DNA of 64,000 nt from Sternotherus odoratus (GCA_032164245.1 JAVMKO010000001.1:82519892-82583891); one strand, 5' to 3'. Positions 34,893 through 47,196 are shown, counted from the stretch's first letter. Notes: a model not told the origin generated them from the letters alone. Numbers and translations: made by a program.

Positions 34893-35870
34893 GAAGAATC
34901 AGGGAGGTAGCCGTGTTAGTCTGGAATAGCAGAGGTAACAAAGTCCTGTGGCATCTTAAAGACTAACTATAAAGTTTTGAAGCATGAGCTTTCGTGGGCT
35001 AATAATACCCACTTCGTCGGATGCAGGCAGTGGAAGTGTTCAGAGGCAGGTATAGAAAAGTAGGCAAGAACCAGTTGGGAGGTGAAAAGGTTAGTCCAAT
35101 TAAGCTGAACCAGCTTGTTATCTCCGATCAGGGAGTGTGGATTATTCTTCTAGCATTTCAATGGGGTGTGTGAACATGGAGAGAGGAGAAACAATGTCTG
35201 TAATGAGCCAGCCATTGTAGATCTTTGTTCAATCCGAGATTGTGTGTGTTGAATTTGCAAATGAATTGAAGTTCTGCAGTTTCCCTTTGCAGTCTGGACT
35301 TGAAGTTTTTTTGCTGCAGTATGGTGACTTTTAAATCTGCAATTGTGTGTCCAGGCAGGTTGAAGTGTTCCCCTACAGGTTTTTGTATATTGCCATTCCT
35401 AATATCTGATTTGTGTGCATTTATCCTTTTTCGTAGGGACTGTCCAGTTTGGCCGATGTACATAGCAGAGGGACACTGGTGGCATATAATGGCATATATT
35501 GGTTGATGTGCAGGTGAATGAACCAGTGATGGTATGGTTGATCTGGTTAGGTCCTGTGATGGTGTTGCTGGTGTAGATATGTGGGCAGAGTTGGCATCGA
35601 GGTTTGTTGCATGGATTGGTTCCTGAGTTGGAGTTATTGTGGTGCAGTGCGCTGTTGCTGGTGAGAATTTGTTTAAGGTTGGCAGGTTGTCTGTGTGCCA
35701 GGACTGGCCTTCCTCCCCAAGGCCTGTGAAAGTGAGGGATTATTGTCCAGGATGGGTTGTAGGTCACTGATGATGCGTTGCAGAGGTTTTAACTGAGGAC
35801 TGTAGGTGATGGCCAGTGGTGAAAACCTCTCTACAGGGTTAGGAAGCATCCTATAGAATATCATAGAGAA
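34893..35870 (-). pseudogene. Penelope-like retroelement relic: C-terminal GIY-YIG region and 3' UTR
   Basis: Three overlapping minus frames together give the end of a Penelope-like polyprotein. 35864-35720 reads 'LQRIISDLQPILDNNPSLSQ'. After a frameshift near 35720, 35715-35470 reads 'GGRPVLAHRQPANLKQIL' and the Cys/His cluster 'CNKPRCQLCPH'. After a second shift near 35470, 35463-35158 opens 'MYIGQTGQSLRKRINAHK', the YIG half of the GIY-YIG nuclease with its conserved Arg and His. The GIY half is damaged at the second shift. The reverse-transcriptase core is absent, so it is 5'-truncated. The 3' UTR (35157-34893) includes the recurrent turtle motif 'gctttcgtgggctaataata'. The nuclease would have nicked target DNA for insertion; this copy is inactive. 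Confidence 0.88.
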
Positions 35871-36253
35871 TAAGAGCCCTGCTATAGAATGCTATAGGTT
35901 TCAGTGTGTAGAATCCTTCAAACAATTACTTGTTTCAGGTTCCACCGTTTTGTTCTGGCGTTCATGTCTTTCAATGGCTGTGCAAATATCACTTCAGTCT
36001 AATCAGCATTTCCAACAGTCTCATTTCTCAGAGGTGGATAAAATGTCCCTGCCTCTGGATTCCGACTCTGTGTCATGGGTGGTATCTGGTGATAACGAAA
36101 TGATATCATATTCTATTATGACCCAGATCCTGTGCTTAACACAGCTAAGGAGAGAAAGCAAAGGCGAGTTTAAGCCAACTTTGTGTCTCCCTGATTCTTG
36201 GAAAGGAAGGAAGGTACATTTACTACCTCACTCCTAAAAGGGTATTTCCTTAT

Positions 36254-36548
36254 GGCTGGGCTACACTAGGGGGTGGGGTCAACCTTAGATATGCAACTTC
36301 ACCTATGGAAATAACATAGCTGAAGTTGAAATATTTTAGGTCGACTTACCTGGCCGTCCTCACAGCAGCCAGTCAACCGCTGCCACACCCCCATCAACTC
36401 CACTTTCTCCTCTTGCAGAGATGGAGTTCTGAAGTCAATGGGAAGTGTATTCGGGGATCAATTTATCGTGTCTAGATGAGATGTGATAAATCGATCTCTG
36501 ATCCATCAAACACTACCTGCCGATCCGGCGGGTAGTATAGAGGTGCCC
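36254..36548 (+). mobile_element. MITE with TCTACACT-type ends, family A, copy 2
   Basis: It starts 'ggctgggctacactaggggg' and ends 'gatccggcgggtagtataga', the reverse of the copy at 11278. It shares 'tagatatgcaacttc', 'aggtcgacttacctgg' and the subterminal pair 'atttatcgtgtctag' / 'tgataaatcgatc'. No coding capacity. Confidence 0.75.
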
Positions 36549-39500
36549 TAGATTTGTCCTTTGCCAGTGCAATGAAACTTTGGGGGGAACACGATGGGAA
36601 TGGCGCTATCAAAATGAACTCTACACTTTCTATTGTGCCCCTTTGCTGCTGTGAATGGACTCAGATTTAATCAGATTCCCCTGCCCGGGACATGTTCTCA
36701 TATCCTCTCCATTTTGGATGAAGGGAAAACTCCCAGCAGAAGCCGCCACACTCCACAAACTCTTGAAGATTCAGTGCAGCAGAGCCTAGCAGCAGCAGCA
36801 GCCATGGCATCTTGCTAATTAATGGGTTGAATTTTCAAGCAACCCTAAGCTCTCCGTGGGCTGGCCATCTCCATTAATCAGTTCAGCCCGGCATGGGTCT
36901 CTTTTAATGCTGCTGTGAGCGCCACACTGAATTAATCATAAAATCTCAAATTAGGTGGCAAAAACACTTTTCAGTTTGAAAATCCTTATTATCCAGGTGC
37001 TAATGAAAGTGAAAGTTGCAGCAAGTGCTGGCTTTCTTATGGGGCTGTCTTGTTGTTGTTCTTTCGCGCCCATTTTGGAGAGGATCCAATGAGTGGGGTT
37101 TGTTTGTTCAGAATCTAATTACAATACATAACATGCAGCCAGAGTGCCTTGCATTTGTCCTGTTGTTTTGCGGTTGTTGTTTTAGATGAACAATTAAAGA
37201 GAAACCACCCCCTTTTCAACTTCTGTCTGGAACTGTGAAAAATGTGATGGCTTTTCTTCTCAGGGGATCGTAGAAACATTTCTTGTCTGTGGTGATTCAT
37301 CTTTCTTTCTGCAGCCCTTCCCTTCCTTCCCATTTTTTCCCCTTTATTCAAACTCAAAGCAAAACTCATGTGAAAATATCACATTGCATTTTGTTTCAAT
37401 CCTGTACAAGATGGGTTTCTTTTGTCCTTTTTCACAAGGGATCCAAAATGTTGGCCCAGATTCACTTGAGACTGCACCTGGGTTTGGTTAGAATTGCAAA
37501 TGGTGTGTGAGTATGAGCAATCCATTGTGCCAGGCGGACAGGTCTTGATCGTATGCCCACTGAAGTCAGTGATCAAATTCCCATTGGCTTCAGTGATGTA
37601 GAAGGGGGCACAATTCTGCCTGCCCATGTTCAGGCTAGGCACAGGAGAAACGTTGCATAAAAGGAGCATACACCAGAAAAGGGGATGCTGCAGCAAATTT
37701 GACCCTAAAATGATCCATGGTCTGTAAAAATGAAGACCAGATCAGGAGCCACCCTTTGCCAATCACCCCCCCTCCCCCAAATGCATAAATTTTTGAGAGA
37801 ATGTAACTATATGAAAATTCTGAAGGGGAAAAGGGGGAGACAAATGTTATTAATAACCAACTTCTAGAGGTGCAAGAGAGGGCTGTCAAAACCAGTCACT
37901 ACATTTCCTATGGAGAGACTACTTCATTTCAGTAATATCTGAAGAGCTAGGGTTGCTAAGAACATTTTTCCATTTAAAATCAAATAATTCATTGTTATGA
38001 TAACATTTGTAACCATCCAGTTAATTATCCAAAGATGCCTACTTTTCCTTATTGGACTAATCTGAACACCTGATTAATTATGATTAAACATAGGGTACTA
38101 GCCACTTTCCAAACACTCAAGAAGAGATGTTTTCTCTGAGCTGACAATTGAAGGAAACTGCAAAACAGACTGTGGCTAGGGCAGGGGGACTATCAATAGG
38201 CAACTTATCCAAATCAACATGATTCATTGTAAGCAGCATAGCAAATGTATCTTGAAGAGGGATTTCAATGAGGAGCAGGTTGAGACCTTGCAGATGAGCT
38301 CAGAGAACTTATACCATAAATAGAGGATGCATCATTTGAAAACTCATCTTATATTGGTGTCCTGTTCCTTTCATTTGTCAGATCAGCTGGTGACAGCTGG
38401 CATGACAGACAGGATCTGTGGATTTCTTATGGAGAAGGAGGTGTGTTTGCCCTGTATAACACACATGGAACATGAATGTTCTAAGTAAAGCCAGAGACAG
38501 CATAAGGAAGTGGAGTTTTCTGTTGACTCCTTCATTCTCCTTCTGTCTTTTGGCAGAAACAGAATTTATTTTTCTTATCATTACTCTTAGTCAAGACTAA
38601 CAAAGTCCAACCAAAAACACTCTGTATAATTCTGGACACTGAAATACAGAACTATGGCTTGATATACAGGAAATCACAACTGGCATAGGACTAAAAGATT
38701 GCAGTCCATTTTGTGGCAGGCTCCCAGACACAATAGTGGCTGGATTTGCAGCTAGTGTATACAGATAAAATAACCTTCGGTGTGATTCTCATTTACAATG
38801 CCCTGGAAATGTTTAGTTATACCACATTGGCCTTAGTAGAGAATCAGCCTCCCCGCCCTGTTCCTGACCTGGCCCTATCTTTATATTAGTGGAAATCTGG
38901 TTGCTACTGGCCAGTTAAGTTTTGTTATTTTTCCATACCAATTGTCATTATAATCCTGTTGTCAGTAATTCATAACTTCACAAAGCAGTCAACTTTCAGA
39001 CTACATTTCCCATGCTTGATCTCTGCCCAAAGCTGACTGACTATACCTATAATCAATTTTATGTATGTTTATATTGCAGAACTGTAAAATCTGCAGTTCA
39101 TTTAATCAACATTAAATGCATCTTTGGCTTCTTTAATTAAATGTTTTGCGTGTGGCATGCGGTCATTAAAATATAGTGCTATATTCCATCATGATGTAGT
39201 GCCCACCCATCACCTTCATCCAGAGTGTCTAGGGCAGGTATTTTGCTATTTATATTATGGCCAGTCATTTCTGGGGAAATACTAAAGAATGGTTTGTTTA
39301 TTCTGGATGGGAATCTAGTGCCAGAAATACAAAGTTGTTCCCTACAGGTACTGTCTTCTAGAGACTTGCCTTGTGGCTATGAAGTACTCCAGGGACACAA
39401 GGGAAATCCAGTGACCCAGTCAGTAACCCGCATCATGGCATCTGGGATAACTGAGAGGATACTAGTGACTTAGTAGGCTCCTTCCATTGACCTGATGCAA

Positions 39501-40722
39501 CTCCACTGATTCTGAAGGGTTCCCAGCCACTCTGAAGGACAGGAACTCAGTGAGGACCCCAGAAAAATGTGGCTGTGATATGGATTTATTGGACGAGCAC
39601 CAGCAACATGGAATCAAGGGGAGCTTTTCCACTGACTTCAATAGGTGAAGGATCAGCCTTCTGTGTGATCCCTGTATTTTTCCTGACCCTTTGATGGTCC
39701 AGTTCCTCCTCCCCACGCCCCCCCTGCCAAAGCCTCAATCTCTTTTGACCCTGCCACTTTTAAGATCCAACTCTCCTAGCAGTAGCAGAGACGCCAGTAG
39801 GGAGTGGATCGAAAAATCAAAGCAGCATTTTACAGCACGTACAGTAAGGAGAGTGGTGTGCATCGAATCTGTAATAACTATACTGGAGATTTAGACATTT
39901 GTTGTAGTCGACTGGGTTCTCCTCATAGCTATTATCTACTTAAGGCTACTTCAGTGATGAGGTCATCCCATTTCCTTGAAGATAAATTCCAGCATTCTCC
40001 TCACAGTTACTGCGGGTCAGGTCTGGTATGTAACCAGTGAAGCTACCATGGGGGTTAAAGGAGGTGGCCATGTGCTTACAGATCAAGTTCCTAGTGGAGC
40101 ATGAACTAGGGAAGGTGAATGAGAAAGGAGAGAGATAATCTTGCCTGCATAAGAAACCTACTCCCCCGCAAAGGGGAGTCCTTGAAACTGCTCTGTATTT
40201 CTGCAGAGTCCTCTGTCAGACTTACGGCTCCAGTTAACAGCCAGGCACTGCTGCCTGAGAATGAAAAATCCATGAGAGGCGCGGAGAGGAAAAGTTAATG
40301 TAATATTAAAACTAGAAATATCCATTCTGTCAAATGGAAATGCCCTGTTGTTTGATCCCATTTACTGGAGTAAGGCTTTATATCAAGGCATCTTGGGTTT
40401 TAAATTACATGTCAGATGTAATTTTGCACTGTGGACATGAAATGCAGGACTGTCCTTTATGGGGAGAAAATAACAGCTCAGCGGTGTGTGTCTGACTAAT
40501 AGTGAGCTCGCTTGCCTAATGGATCCTGATTTGGCAGCTGGCCACGTCTGTGAATATTGGGCTGGATCGTTTCCATGAGCATTGATAGCAAAGTCCTGCA
40601 TTGAGTCTGCTACCTCTGTCCTTCATGGAAGATGTTGCTGCCTGGCGGAGTCTGCCTGGAGAACTCAAAAATGGGGAGCCAATCTGAGGTTCCCTTTAGG
40701 GATGGACAGTAGACAGCAGCTG
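36549..40722. other. No gene recognised; candidate conserved block at 36820-37080
   Basis: 36820-37080 has clustered ATTAAT/TTAATC/TAATGA words and no repeat signature; it is the best-looking candidate regulatory block in the window. 37440-37640 includes 'attcccattggcttcagtga'-type short repeat words. 39100-39200 is another AT-motif-rich unique-looking spot. The ORFs show no domains. Confidence 0.45.
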
Positions 40723-40846
40723 TTAGGGTGACCAGATGTCCCGATTTTATAGGGACAGTCCCGATTTTTGGGTCTTTTTCTTATATAGGCTCCTCTTAAC
40801 CTCCCCCCCCCTCCTCATTTTTCACATTTGCTGTCTGGTCGCCCTA
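40723..40846 (+). mobile_element. Small MITE, family B, copy 1
   Basis: The ends 'tagggtgaccagatgtc' and 'ctgtctggtcgcccta' are inverted repeats. Inside are 'attttatagggacagtccc' and 'ctttttcttatataggctcc'. It matches the opposite-strand copy at 52106-52227. 124 bp, non-coding. Confidence 0.78.
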
Positions 40847-40892
40847 GCGGCTCTCCTGGTGGGGAGGGGTTCATTTCAGGAAGGAAGTGCAG

Positions 40893-40985
40893 GCTTGATG
40901 CAGCTAAGGCACAGAAATAGGAATCAGGAGACTGAGGTTCTGTTCCAGGCTCTATCACAGATTTCCCGAGTGACTTTATAAGCTA
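40893..40985 (+). repeat. tRNA-derived/MIR-type SINE head fragment
   Basis: 'cagctaaggcacagaaatag', 'gaatcaggagactgaggttc' and 'tgttccaggctctatcacag' follow the A-box to B-box order of the SINE seen complete at 62303. The copy is 3'-truncated. Confidence 0.55.
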
Positions 40986-41254
40986 GTTAGGACCTGTGTA
41001 TGTGATGGATAGAACCACCTGTGCTTAACCTGCTTCTGCAACGCCCATCTGAACAAGGTTTCAGACCCTCCTTTTTGACCCCCCCAAGTCCCAACCAAGT
41101 CTCAGCTATGTTTGTATAGCCATTAGGACCCCATGCTTGCTCAGAAATGTGCCCACGGGGAGCTGACAGCAGGATAAGGGCCCATGTTTACAGGCTGGCT
41201 CTCTGTGCTTCAATTTCCCCTCCAGAAAAAGCCAACCTTTAAGATGCAATACAG

Positions 41255-41391
41255 ACACAGTACAAAGAACGGTTTTTGGTTTTGTTTTTTTGGTCTCTGC
41301 TGCTGCCTGATTGGTTACTTCCAGTTTCACGTAGTGTCCAGTTGAGGGGTTAGCCCATAACTCTGGTATTCATACCTTTGAGGTTCTACTG
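41255..41391 (+). mobile_element. Tigger-derived element, family T, copy 2 (right end only)
   Basis: 'ggtctctgctgctgcctgat', 'acttccagtttcacgtagtg' and the terminal 'gaggttctactg' followed by TA match the right half of the 17283 element. The left half is missing or too diverged. Confidence 0.65.
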
Positions 41392-41965
41392 TAAATAATT
41401 CATAGGAAGAGGAGGGGAAAGGAACTGGGGTTTCCTCCTTGGCAGGACAGAGGACTAAGCACAGCGGCAGCAGTCAGCTAACCCAGATTCCTCAACGGAC
41501 CCGACTGCAGAGCTGCCATAACACTGCTGAGTAACAGCTTCTTAGCATTCCCCTTAGAAATCCTGTTTGTCAGCGGACAGCTGTACGGAGCTGCTCGAGT
41601 GAAACCTGGCAGTGCTTAAAGCTCTCAGGGCATTTTTATTTATGAATTTTTGCAAATTCTGGAATCCATAGGTTGAGGGTTTATTTTTAAACTTACAGAA
41701 AGTCTCTGGTTTCAGACGTTTTGTGGTTGTTCATTTTACACTTCTCTTAAGTGAAGCGTTATTGGGTTTCAAACCCCTGGTTTTAACATTGTGCTGATTG
41801 GCTAATGTTTTATAGGGCCATGTGGAAGGTGAGGATTACATGTCTGATCCCAATCTCTTGCTACCCGTTGGCTGGCAGGGGCTGAGATTGCTACCAGGTT
41901 ATTAGGCTTCTCCTCCTATAGGCCAGAGCCAAGATTTTCAACAGGAGCTTGATGTGAGGCCCTCC

Positions 41966-42245
41966 TAAGGCTTTGTCTACACTACACAGCTTTTAGTGAC
42001 ATGCCATGTTACTAAAAGTGGGACAGTGCAAACGCTGTTTGTTGGCACTTTCGCCGACAAAATACTTCCACCCCGCTACAAGCAGGGTTCGCATTGTCAA
42101 CAGGAGACTGCTCCTGTCGACAATGAGCCATTTACGCTGCCACTTTTCTTGGCAAAACTTTTGTCTTTCGGGAAGGGGGGCTTTTTTAAGCATCTGTGAA
42201 GAACAGAAGTGTTATCATTCAATTTACAGTGTAGACAAAGACTTA
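41966..42245. mobile_element. MITE with TA-flanked TTGTCTACACT ends
   Basis: Element 41968-42243: the left end 'aggctttgtctacact' and the reverse complement of the right end 'agtctttgtctacact' match at 15 of 16 bases. The flanks are TA on both sides. The interior shows an inverted pair around 'gttcgcattgtcaacaggag' and 'ctcctgtcgacaatgagcc'. No coding capacity. The superfamily (Tc1/mariner by TA, or PIF/Harbinger by end sequence) is undecided. Confidence 0.78.
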
Positions 42246-42936
42246 GGGCTTGGTTACACTTACAGCTTTATACTGGGTTTGGTTATATCTGCCCTCGTAT
42301 ACAGCTATAGGGATAGCGCTATAGCATGTCCACACTGAGACCCACCAGCGGTATAGCATGGCCACATTTGCGGCATTTGCAGTGGCACGGGGAGTGGTGC
42401 ATTATGGGCAGCTATCCCAGCATTCAGCCTTGTGCTTTTCAAACAAGGGAGGTGAGGGGGAAAGTGTTGCGTGTATGCGGACAGAGAGAGCGAGGGGATT
42501 TTCTTCGTGCTGAGAGCCTGTCAGCAAATTTCCATTGAAATATGAAGCCTTCTAGGCTTCTCTGTCACACAGCTCCCTCCGTAAACATTTGCATTGCTTA
42601 TCTGCCGAGTTAAGAGAGAAACTCTGAAAATGTACTTCCGCATTCCTCCAGCCGAGTTCAAAACAAAGGGAAGAGACGTCAATTGCCTTAAATGGCTAGA
42701 GGCATCTCCAGAGATCACTTAAAGCATTGTAATCTTAATACCCATTCATATTTGAGATAATATGGAGCAGTGAATACGCAATAGTTGTTAATCCTCAGGG
42801 AAGGGAGGATTACCAGGAGCAGTATAACTGTGGATTTATAGTGCTCTACATGCCTCGCCACTCTGGACGGGTAGTGAGTTATAGCACTCCTGGAGGCTTT
42901 ATAGCGCTATAAAGTGCCAGTGTAACCAAGGCCTTA
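42244..42936. mobile_element. Larger MITE abutting the previous one and sharing its TA
   Basis: Element 42246-42934: the left end 'gggcttggttacact' and the reverse complement of the right end 'aggccttggttacact' form the inverted termini. TA flanks it at 42244-42245 and 42935-42936, the first shared with the neighbour. The interior contains 'ggagtggtgcattatgggca' and 'gctatcccagcattc', recognisable from larger turtle DNA transposons, so it is probably an internal-deletion derivative. Near the right end 'ctttatagcgctataaag' is an exact 18-bp palindrome. Confidence 0.75.
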
Positions 42937-42965
42937 GTCCATATATAAGCACCTGTTCGGTTTTT

Positions 42966-43154
42966 AAGAGTGCTGGAAACCAACATCTCCCGCTGACGTA
43001 AAAAATGCTGCGCATCCCACAGACACCTCCTAGGTTGGACTATTCCCCTGGGAAATGTCACACAGTTACTGGTGGACAGGGTAGTCTAGGAGGCTTCTGG
43101 TGAGTGCTCAGCATTTTTTTACCTCAGTGGGAAATGTTGGTTTCCAGCACTCTT
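42966..43154. repeat. Palindromic foldback: about 68-bp arms, 52-bp spacer
   Basis: Arm 42966-43033 ('aagagtgctggaaaccaaca' ... 'acctcctag') is matched by the reverse complement of 43086-43154 with roughly 85-88% identity; the outer 21 bases are identical. It lies 30 bp from the right end of the MITE at 42246-42934. It is non-coding and has no evident flanking duplication. Confidence 0.88.
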
Positions 43155-46100
43155 GCACCCTGCATGATACTGCAAGCAAGACTCAAACTGGACCTTCACT
43201 GGTGTTTTGAAGGTGGCAGCAGCACATTAGACAGAAGGGAGCCAAGCACTTGACAAAAATCAGTCGGTGATGAGGTGAACTTACCTCAGCCAAAAGTTAC
43301 TCTTTGCAGCTCTTTGCTCTTCAGGTATCACCACTAGCTGCTATATGTTCCTTAGCAATATTTTTCCCATAATCCATCTGAAATACATGAGAAAAAAAGA
43401 ACCCTAACAGATCTAAACCAGAGCTGGGTGAAAAATGTTGTCCATGAAACCTCAACTGTCAAATTTCAGCTTTGCAATGTTTTTTTGGAACAATAACAAA
43501 ACAAAGTCAGCTGTATAGTTTGTCAAATTTCCCTGACTTCTTGTCAATGGAAAGGCTGGTTTCAACAGCAAAAGCATATGAAATATGACAAAGTTTTACA
43601 AAGTTGACAGCAAACTGGTGAAATTAAATAGGCTGTACTTTATACTATAAAATGTTTTCAGTGAAATACCTCCATATGACACAGTTTCACTGCAGACTAA
43701 AATCTTAGGAGGGGTTGCAATTGCAATTGCAAAATGTCAGCTTCCACTGTGGTTTCTTATCTCTAACATAGAGCTAATGTTCCTGAAAATATGGGAGTAA
43801 AAAATTAAAGTATAGCAAAAAACAGGGGTTTGACCAGGGATGGGGCCACAGTGGGGCCCAAGACCACAGTCCATCCCAAGGGGACACAGAAATCTAACTC
43901 ACATTTGTAGATATGCTTATTTCAAGTGACTTAACGAAAGGCCCAATTTTGCATTCCTTGTGAAGAGCAGCACTTAATCACACAAGCCAGAACTCAGTAT
44001 GAAAAAGGGTGGCAGAATAAGGCAGCAGGAAGGTATATGGGATTTTCATACTAGACATGTTATTTACTTCTCTTCACACTCTCATTATTTTTACCTCTCT
44101 TCCACTCTTTCCCTCCATCTCTGCCCCTCTGTCTCCTTCCTGCCTCCATCCCTTTCTCTATTGGATTATTTGATGCTCCATTCTCAGTCAGCACCTACTC
44201 AAACAAAAGGAAAACTTCCAGTGACATGTTGCTGTCAGGAGTTAAACTCCACCACTGTCAGTGCTGACCAGAGCATTTGGAAACCCTTTGTGCTGCTCCA
44301 CTATTGCTACCAACCACCACTGGAAAGCAGTCCTACAGAGCTGTTGGGGGTTGTTTTTTTGGAAAATAGCCCAACAATGCCAGATGGCTCATAACCCTCC
44401 AACTGGACTTCTTTCTTTCTGCTCATGTGCATCATCCAAGTGAAATCTTGGACCTTACTCCATCTTTTGCTAGAGTAAGAGATATTCCGGGCCAAATTCT
44501 TTCCCCATGTAACTGCTTTGAAGTCAGTGGAGTTACCCCAGGGATAATTTGGTACTGCTTATCAATCCAGATAGCCACTGGGTACAGCATGTGTCTCCAA
44601 TTGTCATCGCTCTGCATGAAGTGTCTCTGGCTTCATATATGCATTGTACATGCCCCTGCTTTGGTGGTACTTTCCACTGAATATAATAAATGGCATTGGA
44701 CTGAGTTTAGCAATGGGGCAAGTTTAAAAGAAATGACTCACTGCCTCTTTAAGGAAAGATATTTGAATGTCTCCTTGCTAGATTTGGAAATGACAGAGAG
44801 GACAAAATCTAATTTGCAGCCTTACATGGAGGAGCAGCATTCTCCTGGTGCTGCAACATCACTGCTGATCCCTCAGTACATGGGTGGCTGCAGACTTTAA
44901 TTAACTTCCCTGACTGAGCAGAGCCGTTGCTAATGAAGTGGCTAATTCTGAGGGCAGGGGGCATGTTCCATCATTTAGTGCATTCATGTGATTTCAAAAT
45001 CCTATAATACTCCGGATTTCCTCATGAGTTAGTTCTTTTTTATGTATAACCGTAACTCCCTCGTTTCCCACACGGTCTGACTATCCTGGTTTCAGTCACA
45101 CCCCAATATCCTTTCTGAGCTGGGTACAACTCCAGTTCAAGATTTACCAAAATCTGCTCTCAGGTAAAGAGTGCCACAGGAGGTAGAAAACACCCAAGTG
45201 GATGTATGGCTTTACTTGGAATGAACACAGATCTTTGCATTAGATTTCTGTTCTTATCTGGAATGGACTGGGGTAGCAACTACTGGGAAGCAAATAGCCT
45301 AAATAAGTTATTGTTTGTTCTTCACCTCTGGCTAATGTCAAGACACCAGGCCTTTTATCACGGAGCATAGGTGAACCCTCCGTTGTCATCTTCATATCTG
45401 CTAAATCCTCTGTTTGTGTTTCTTAATACACGTCAATCCCTCCACTGCTGTGTTTGAAAAATTCTTCTATCACTTTTTTTTTTTTGGCCACATCTTTCCC
45501 CAAACCAGCTCATCCTAGAAACTTCAGGTGACGTTTAGTTGAAAGATCTTGGGAAGATCTAGCTCATGCCACCAGTTCTGGGAGAGGGTGTGGCACACTG
45601 GGGAGGTTACTCTCTGGCACATAAGAAACTTCAAAACGGTGCTACAGATTGGCAGAAGATTTTTAAAGACTGCGGGAGGTTTAAGATTTCAGTTTCTAAA
45701 AAGTCTCTAGCCCATTTCCTTGTGGGGAACCATCTTTAAAATGCAAGATGATAGTGGGAGGTTTTCTGAAAAATTAAAAAAAGAAGTAGCAATTGGATCT
45801 CCTATTTCCCTACAGCCATCCCCACCAGCTATGCATTTGCCCTCTGCCAGCAATGAGAGCTCCTTAACTGCCCCGGGAACTCATCTTTCCACACAAGTTT
45901 TAACAGCCTATTATAGTCACAGAAAAGCCAGCAAATCTAACTGCATTCCCCTGCAATTTTTGAAAGCTCCAGAGCAGAGAAGGACCCCAAAGATCTGCCT
46001 ACTCAGGTGCCTGAGACGTAACGGCCCGTGGAGGACAGGTCAGAAGACTGATTGACATGCGAGGGCAACTAACTGCAGATAGCCTGCACGTTGCTGGCAC

Positions 46101-46290
46101 CGCTCAAATGAGCGTGGTGAGTGAGGAGGCAGAGTGTTTGGGGAAAGGGAATCAGCTGCAGGGAGTGTGCTTCCAAGAGGAGGGGATGCTTAGAGCTGGT
46201 TGGGAATTTCCCAACCATACATTTTTTTGGTTGGGAAGGTGGCTCAGGCCCAGAATGGAATTACTGGTAATGAGAGAACAACCCAGATAC
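43155..46290. other. No gene recognised
   Basis: 44040-44170 is pyrimidine-rich. 44500-44560 includes a common short repeat ('aagtcagtggagttacccca'). The plus frame 44427-44900 (157 codons) and 45720-46055 (111 codons) lack domains and clear splice signals. A 13-T run lies near 45473-45485. Confidence 0.45.
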
Positions 46291-46560
46291 CTGTCCCTCA
46301 ATAGCCTGGGAGTTAGGGCACTCATTTGAGGTGTGGGAGAGCCAGGGTCAAGTCCTGGCTCTGCATCATGTGGAGCTCTAACCACCAGGCTATAGAGATA
46401 GTGTCTAGCTAATTAATACTTAATTATGTGAGACTAAGAGAGACCCACCTCACAACAGCCAGAAGCTTGATAGTGAGGGCACTAACTTGAGATGTGGGAC
46501 CCCAGTTTCAAGTCTCTGTTCTGAATCCATTACTTGTAGAGGGACGGAGTGAAAGCCTGC
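46291..46560 (+). repeat. Two tRNA-like repeat modules, one foldback
   Basis: 46303-46405: 'tagcctgggagttagggcac' at the left is inverted at the right as 'ctaaccaccaggctata', with a B-box-like 'agggtcaagtcctggctc' between. 46470-46550 is a second, weaker module ('gtgagggcactaacttgaga', 'tttcaagtctctgttctg'). Both belong with the tRNA-like modules at 478-790. They are not functional tRNA genes: no acceptor stem or anticodon arm can be drawn. Confidence 0.55.
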
Positions 46561-46595
46561 AAAGAACCTGTGGGCCACAGGGCCATGAATGAGGA

Positions 46596-47025
46596 AGGAA
46601 TAAGTGGAGTGACAAGGTGGGTGGGGTAATTCTATTGGAGCAACTTCTGTTGGAGGGAGAAACAAGCTTTTGAGCTACACAGGTCTGGGAAAGGTACTGA
46701 GTGTGTCCCAGCTAAATAAGATCAAACAGATCTTAGTTTCGCATAAGAATTAGCACATATTCCAAAGGACCATTCAAGGTGATGTGGCCTATTAACACCC
46801 CTTCAGTTATAGGACAAAGAGGGGGGTTAGATTGTTGTAATGAGCCATAAATCCAGTGTCTCTGTTCAGTCCCTGATTTTTAGTGTCTGGCAGAGTTCTG
46901 AATTTCAGCTCCCAGGCTTGTCTTTTGAAAGTGTTGTGCAGGTTTTCTTTGAGGAGGCGGACTGATAGGTCAGCGATAGAGTGATCGCTCTGTGAAATGT
47001 GGGGGAGGGGAGCTATGTCGCTCAT
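46596..47025 (-). pseudogene. Penelope-like retroelement relic, C-terminus plus 3' UTR
   Basis: The minus frame 47025-46807 reads 'QSDHSIADLSVRLLKENL', 'TFKRQAWELKFRTLPDTK' and 'GLNRDTGFMAHY', the end of the GIY-YIG region in turtle Penelope-like elements (E-H-F-...-DL-V-L, then R...WE--...GLN-D-GF--HY). The 3' UTR follows at 46806-46596 with 'ctattggagcaacttctgtt' and 'gagaaacaagcttttgagct'. The catalytic N-terminal part of the nuclease is missing. It represents a different subfamily from the relic at 34.9-35.9 kb. Confidence 0.8.
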
Positions 47026-47196
47026 CTCTCTGTAGTCTGGACTTTATGGTGTTCAATAGGAGAAGTAGCGTTAGAGTAAGGTTTTGCCAGGTGCAGTGGC
47101 AGAAGGATATGCATGTTTTAGCCTGCAATCTGATGGTAAGCGGCATAACTCAGCAATTTAGTAAAAATGTATGACAGCCCATAAGTCTGCACACAG

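Noticed and set aside
44427..44900. 157-codon plus frame as a coding exon
   Set aside because: It includes a common short turtle repeat near 44510 and lacks domains or credible splice sites.
46303..46405. tRNA gene
   Set aside because: A-box and B-box-like words are present, but the cloverleaf cannot be closed and the opposite-strand mirror marks it as a repeat module.
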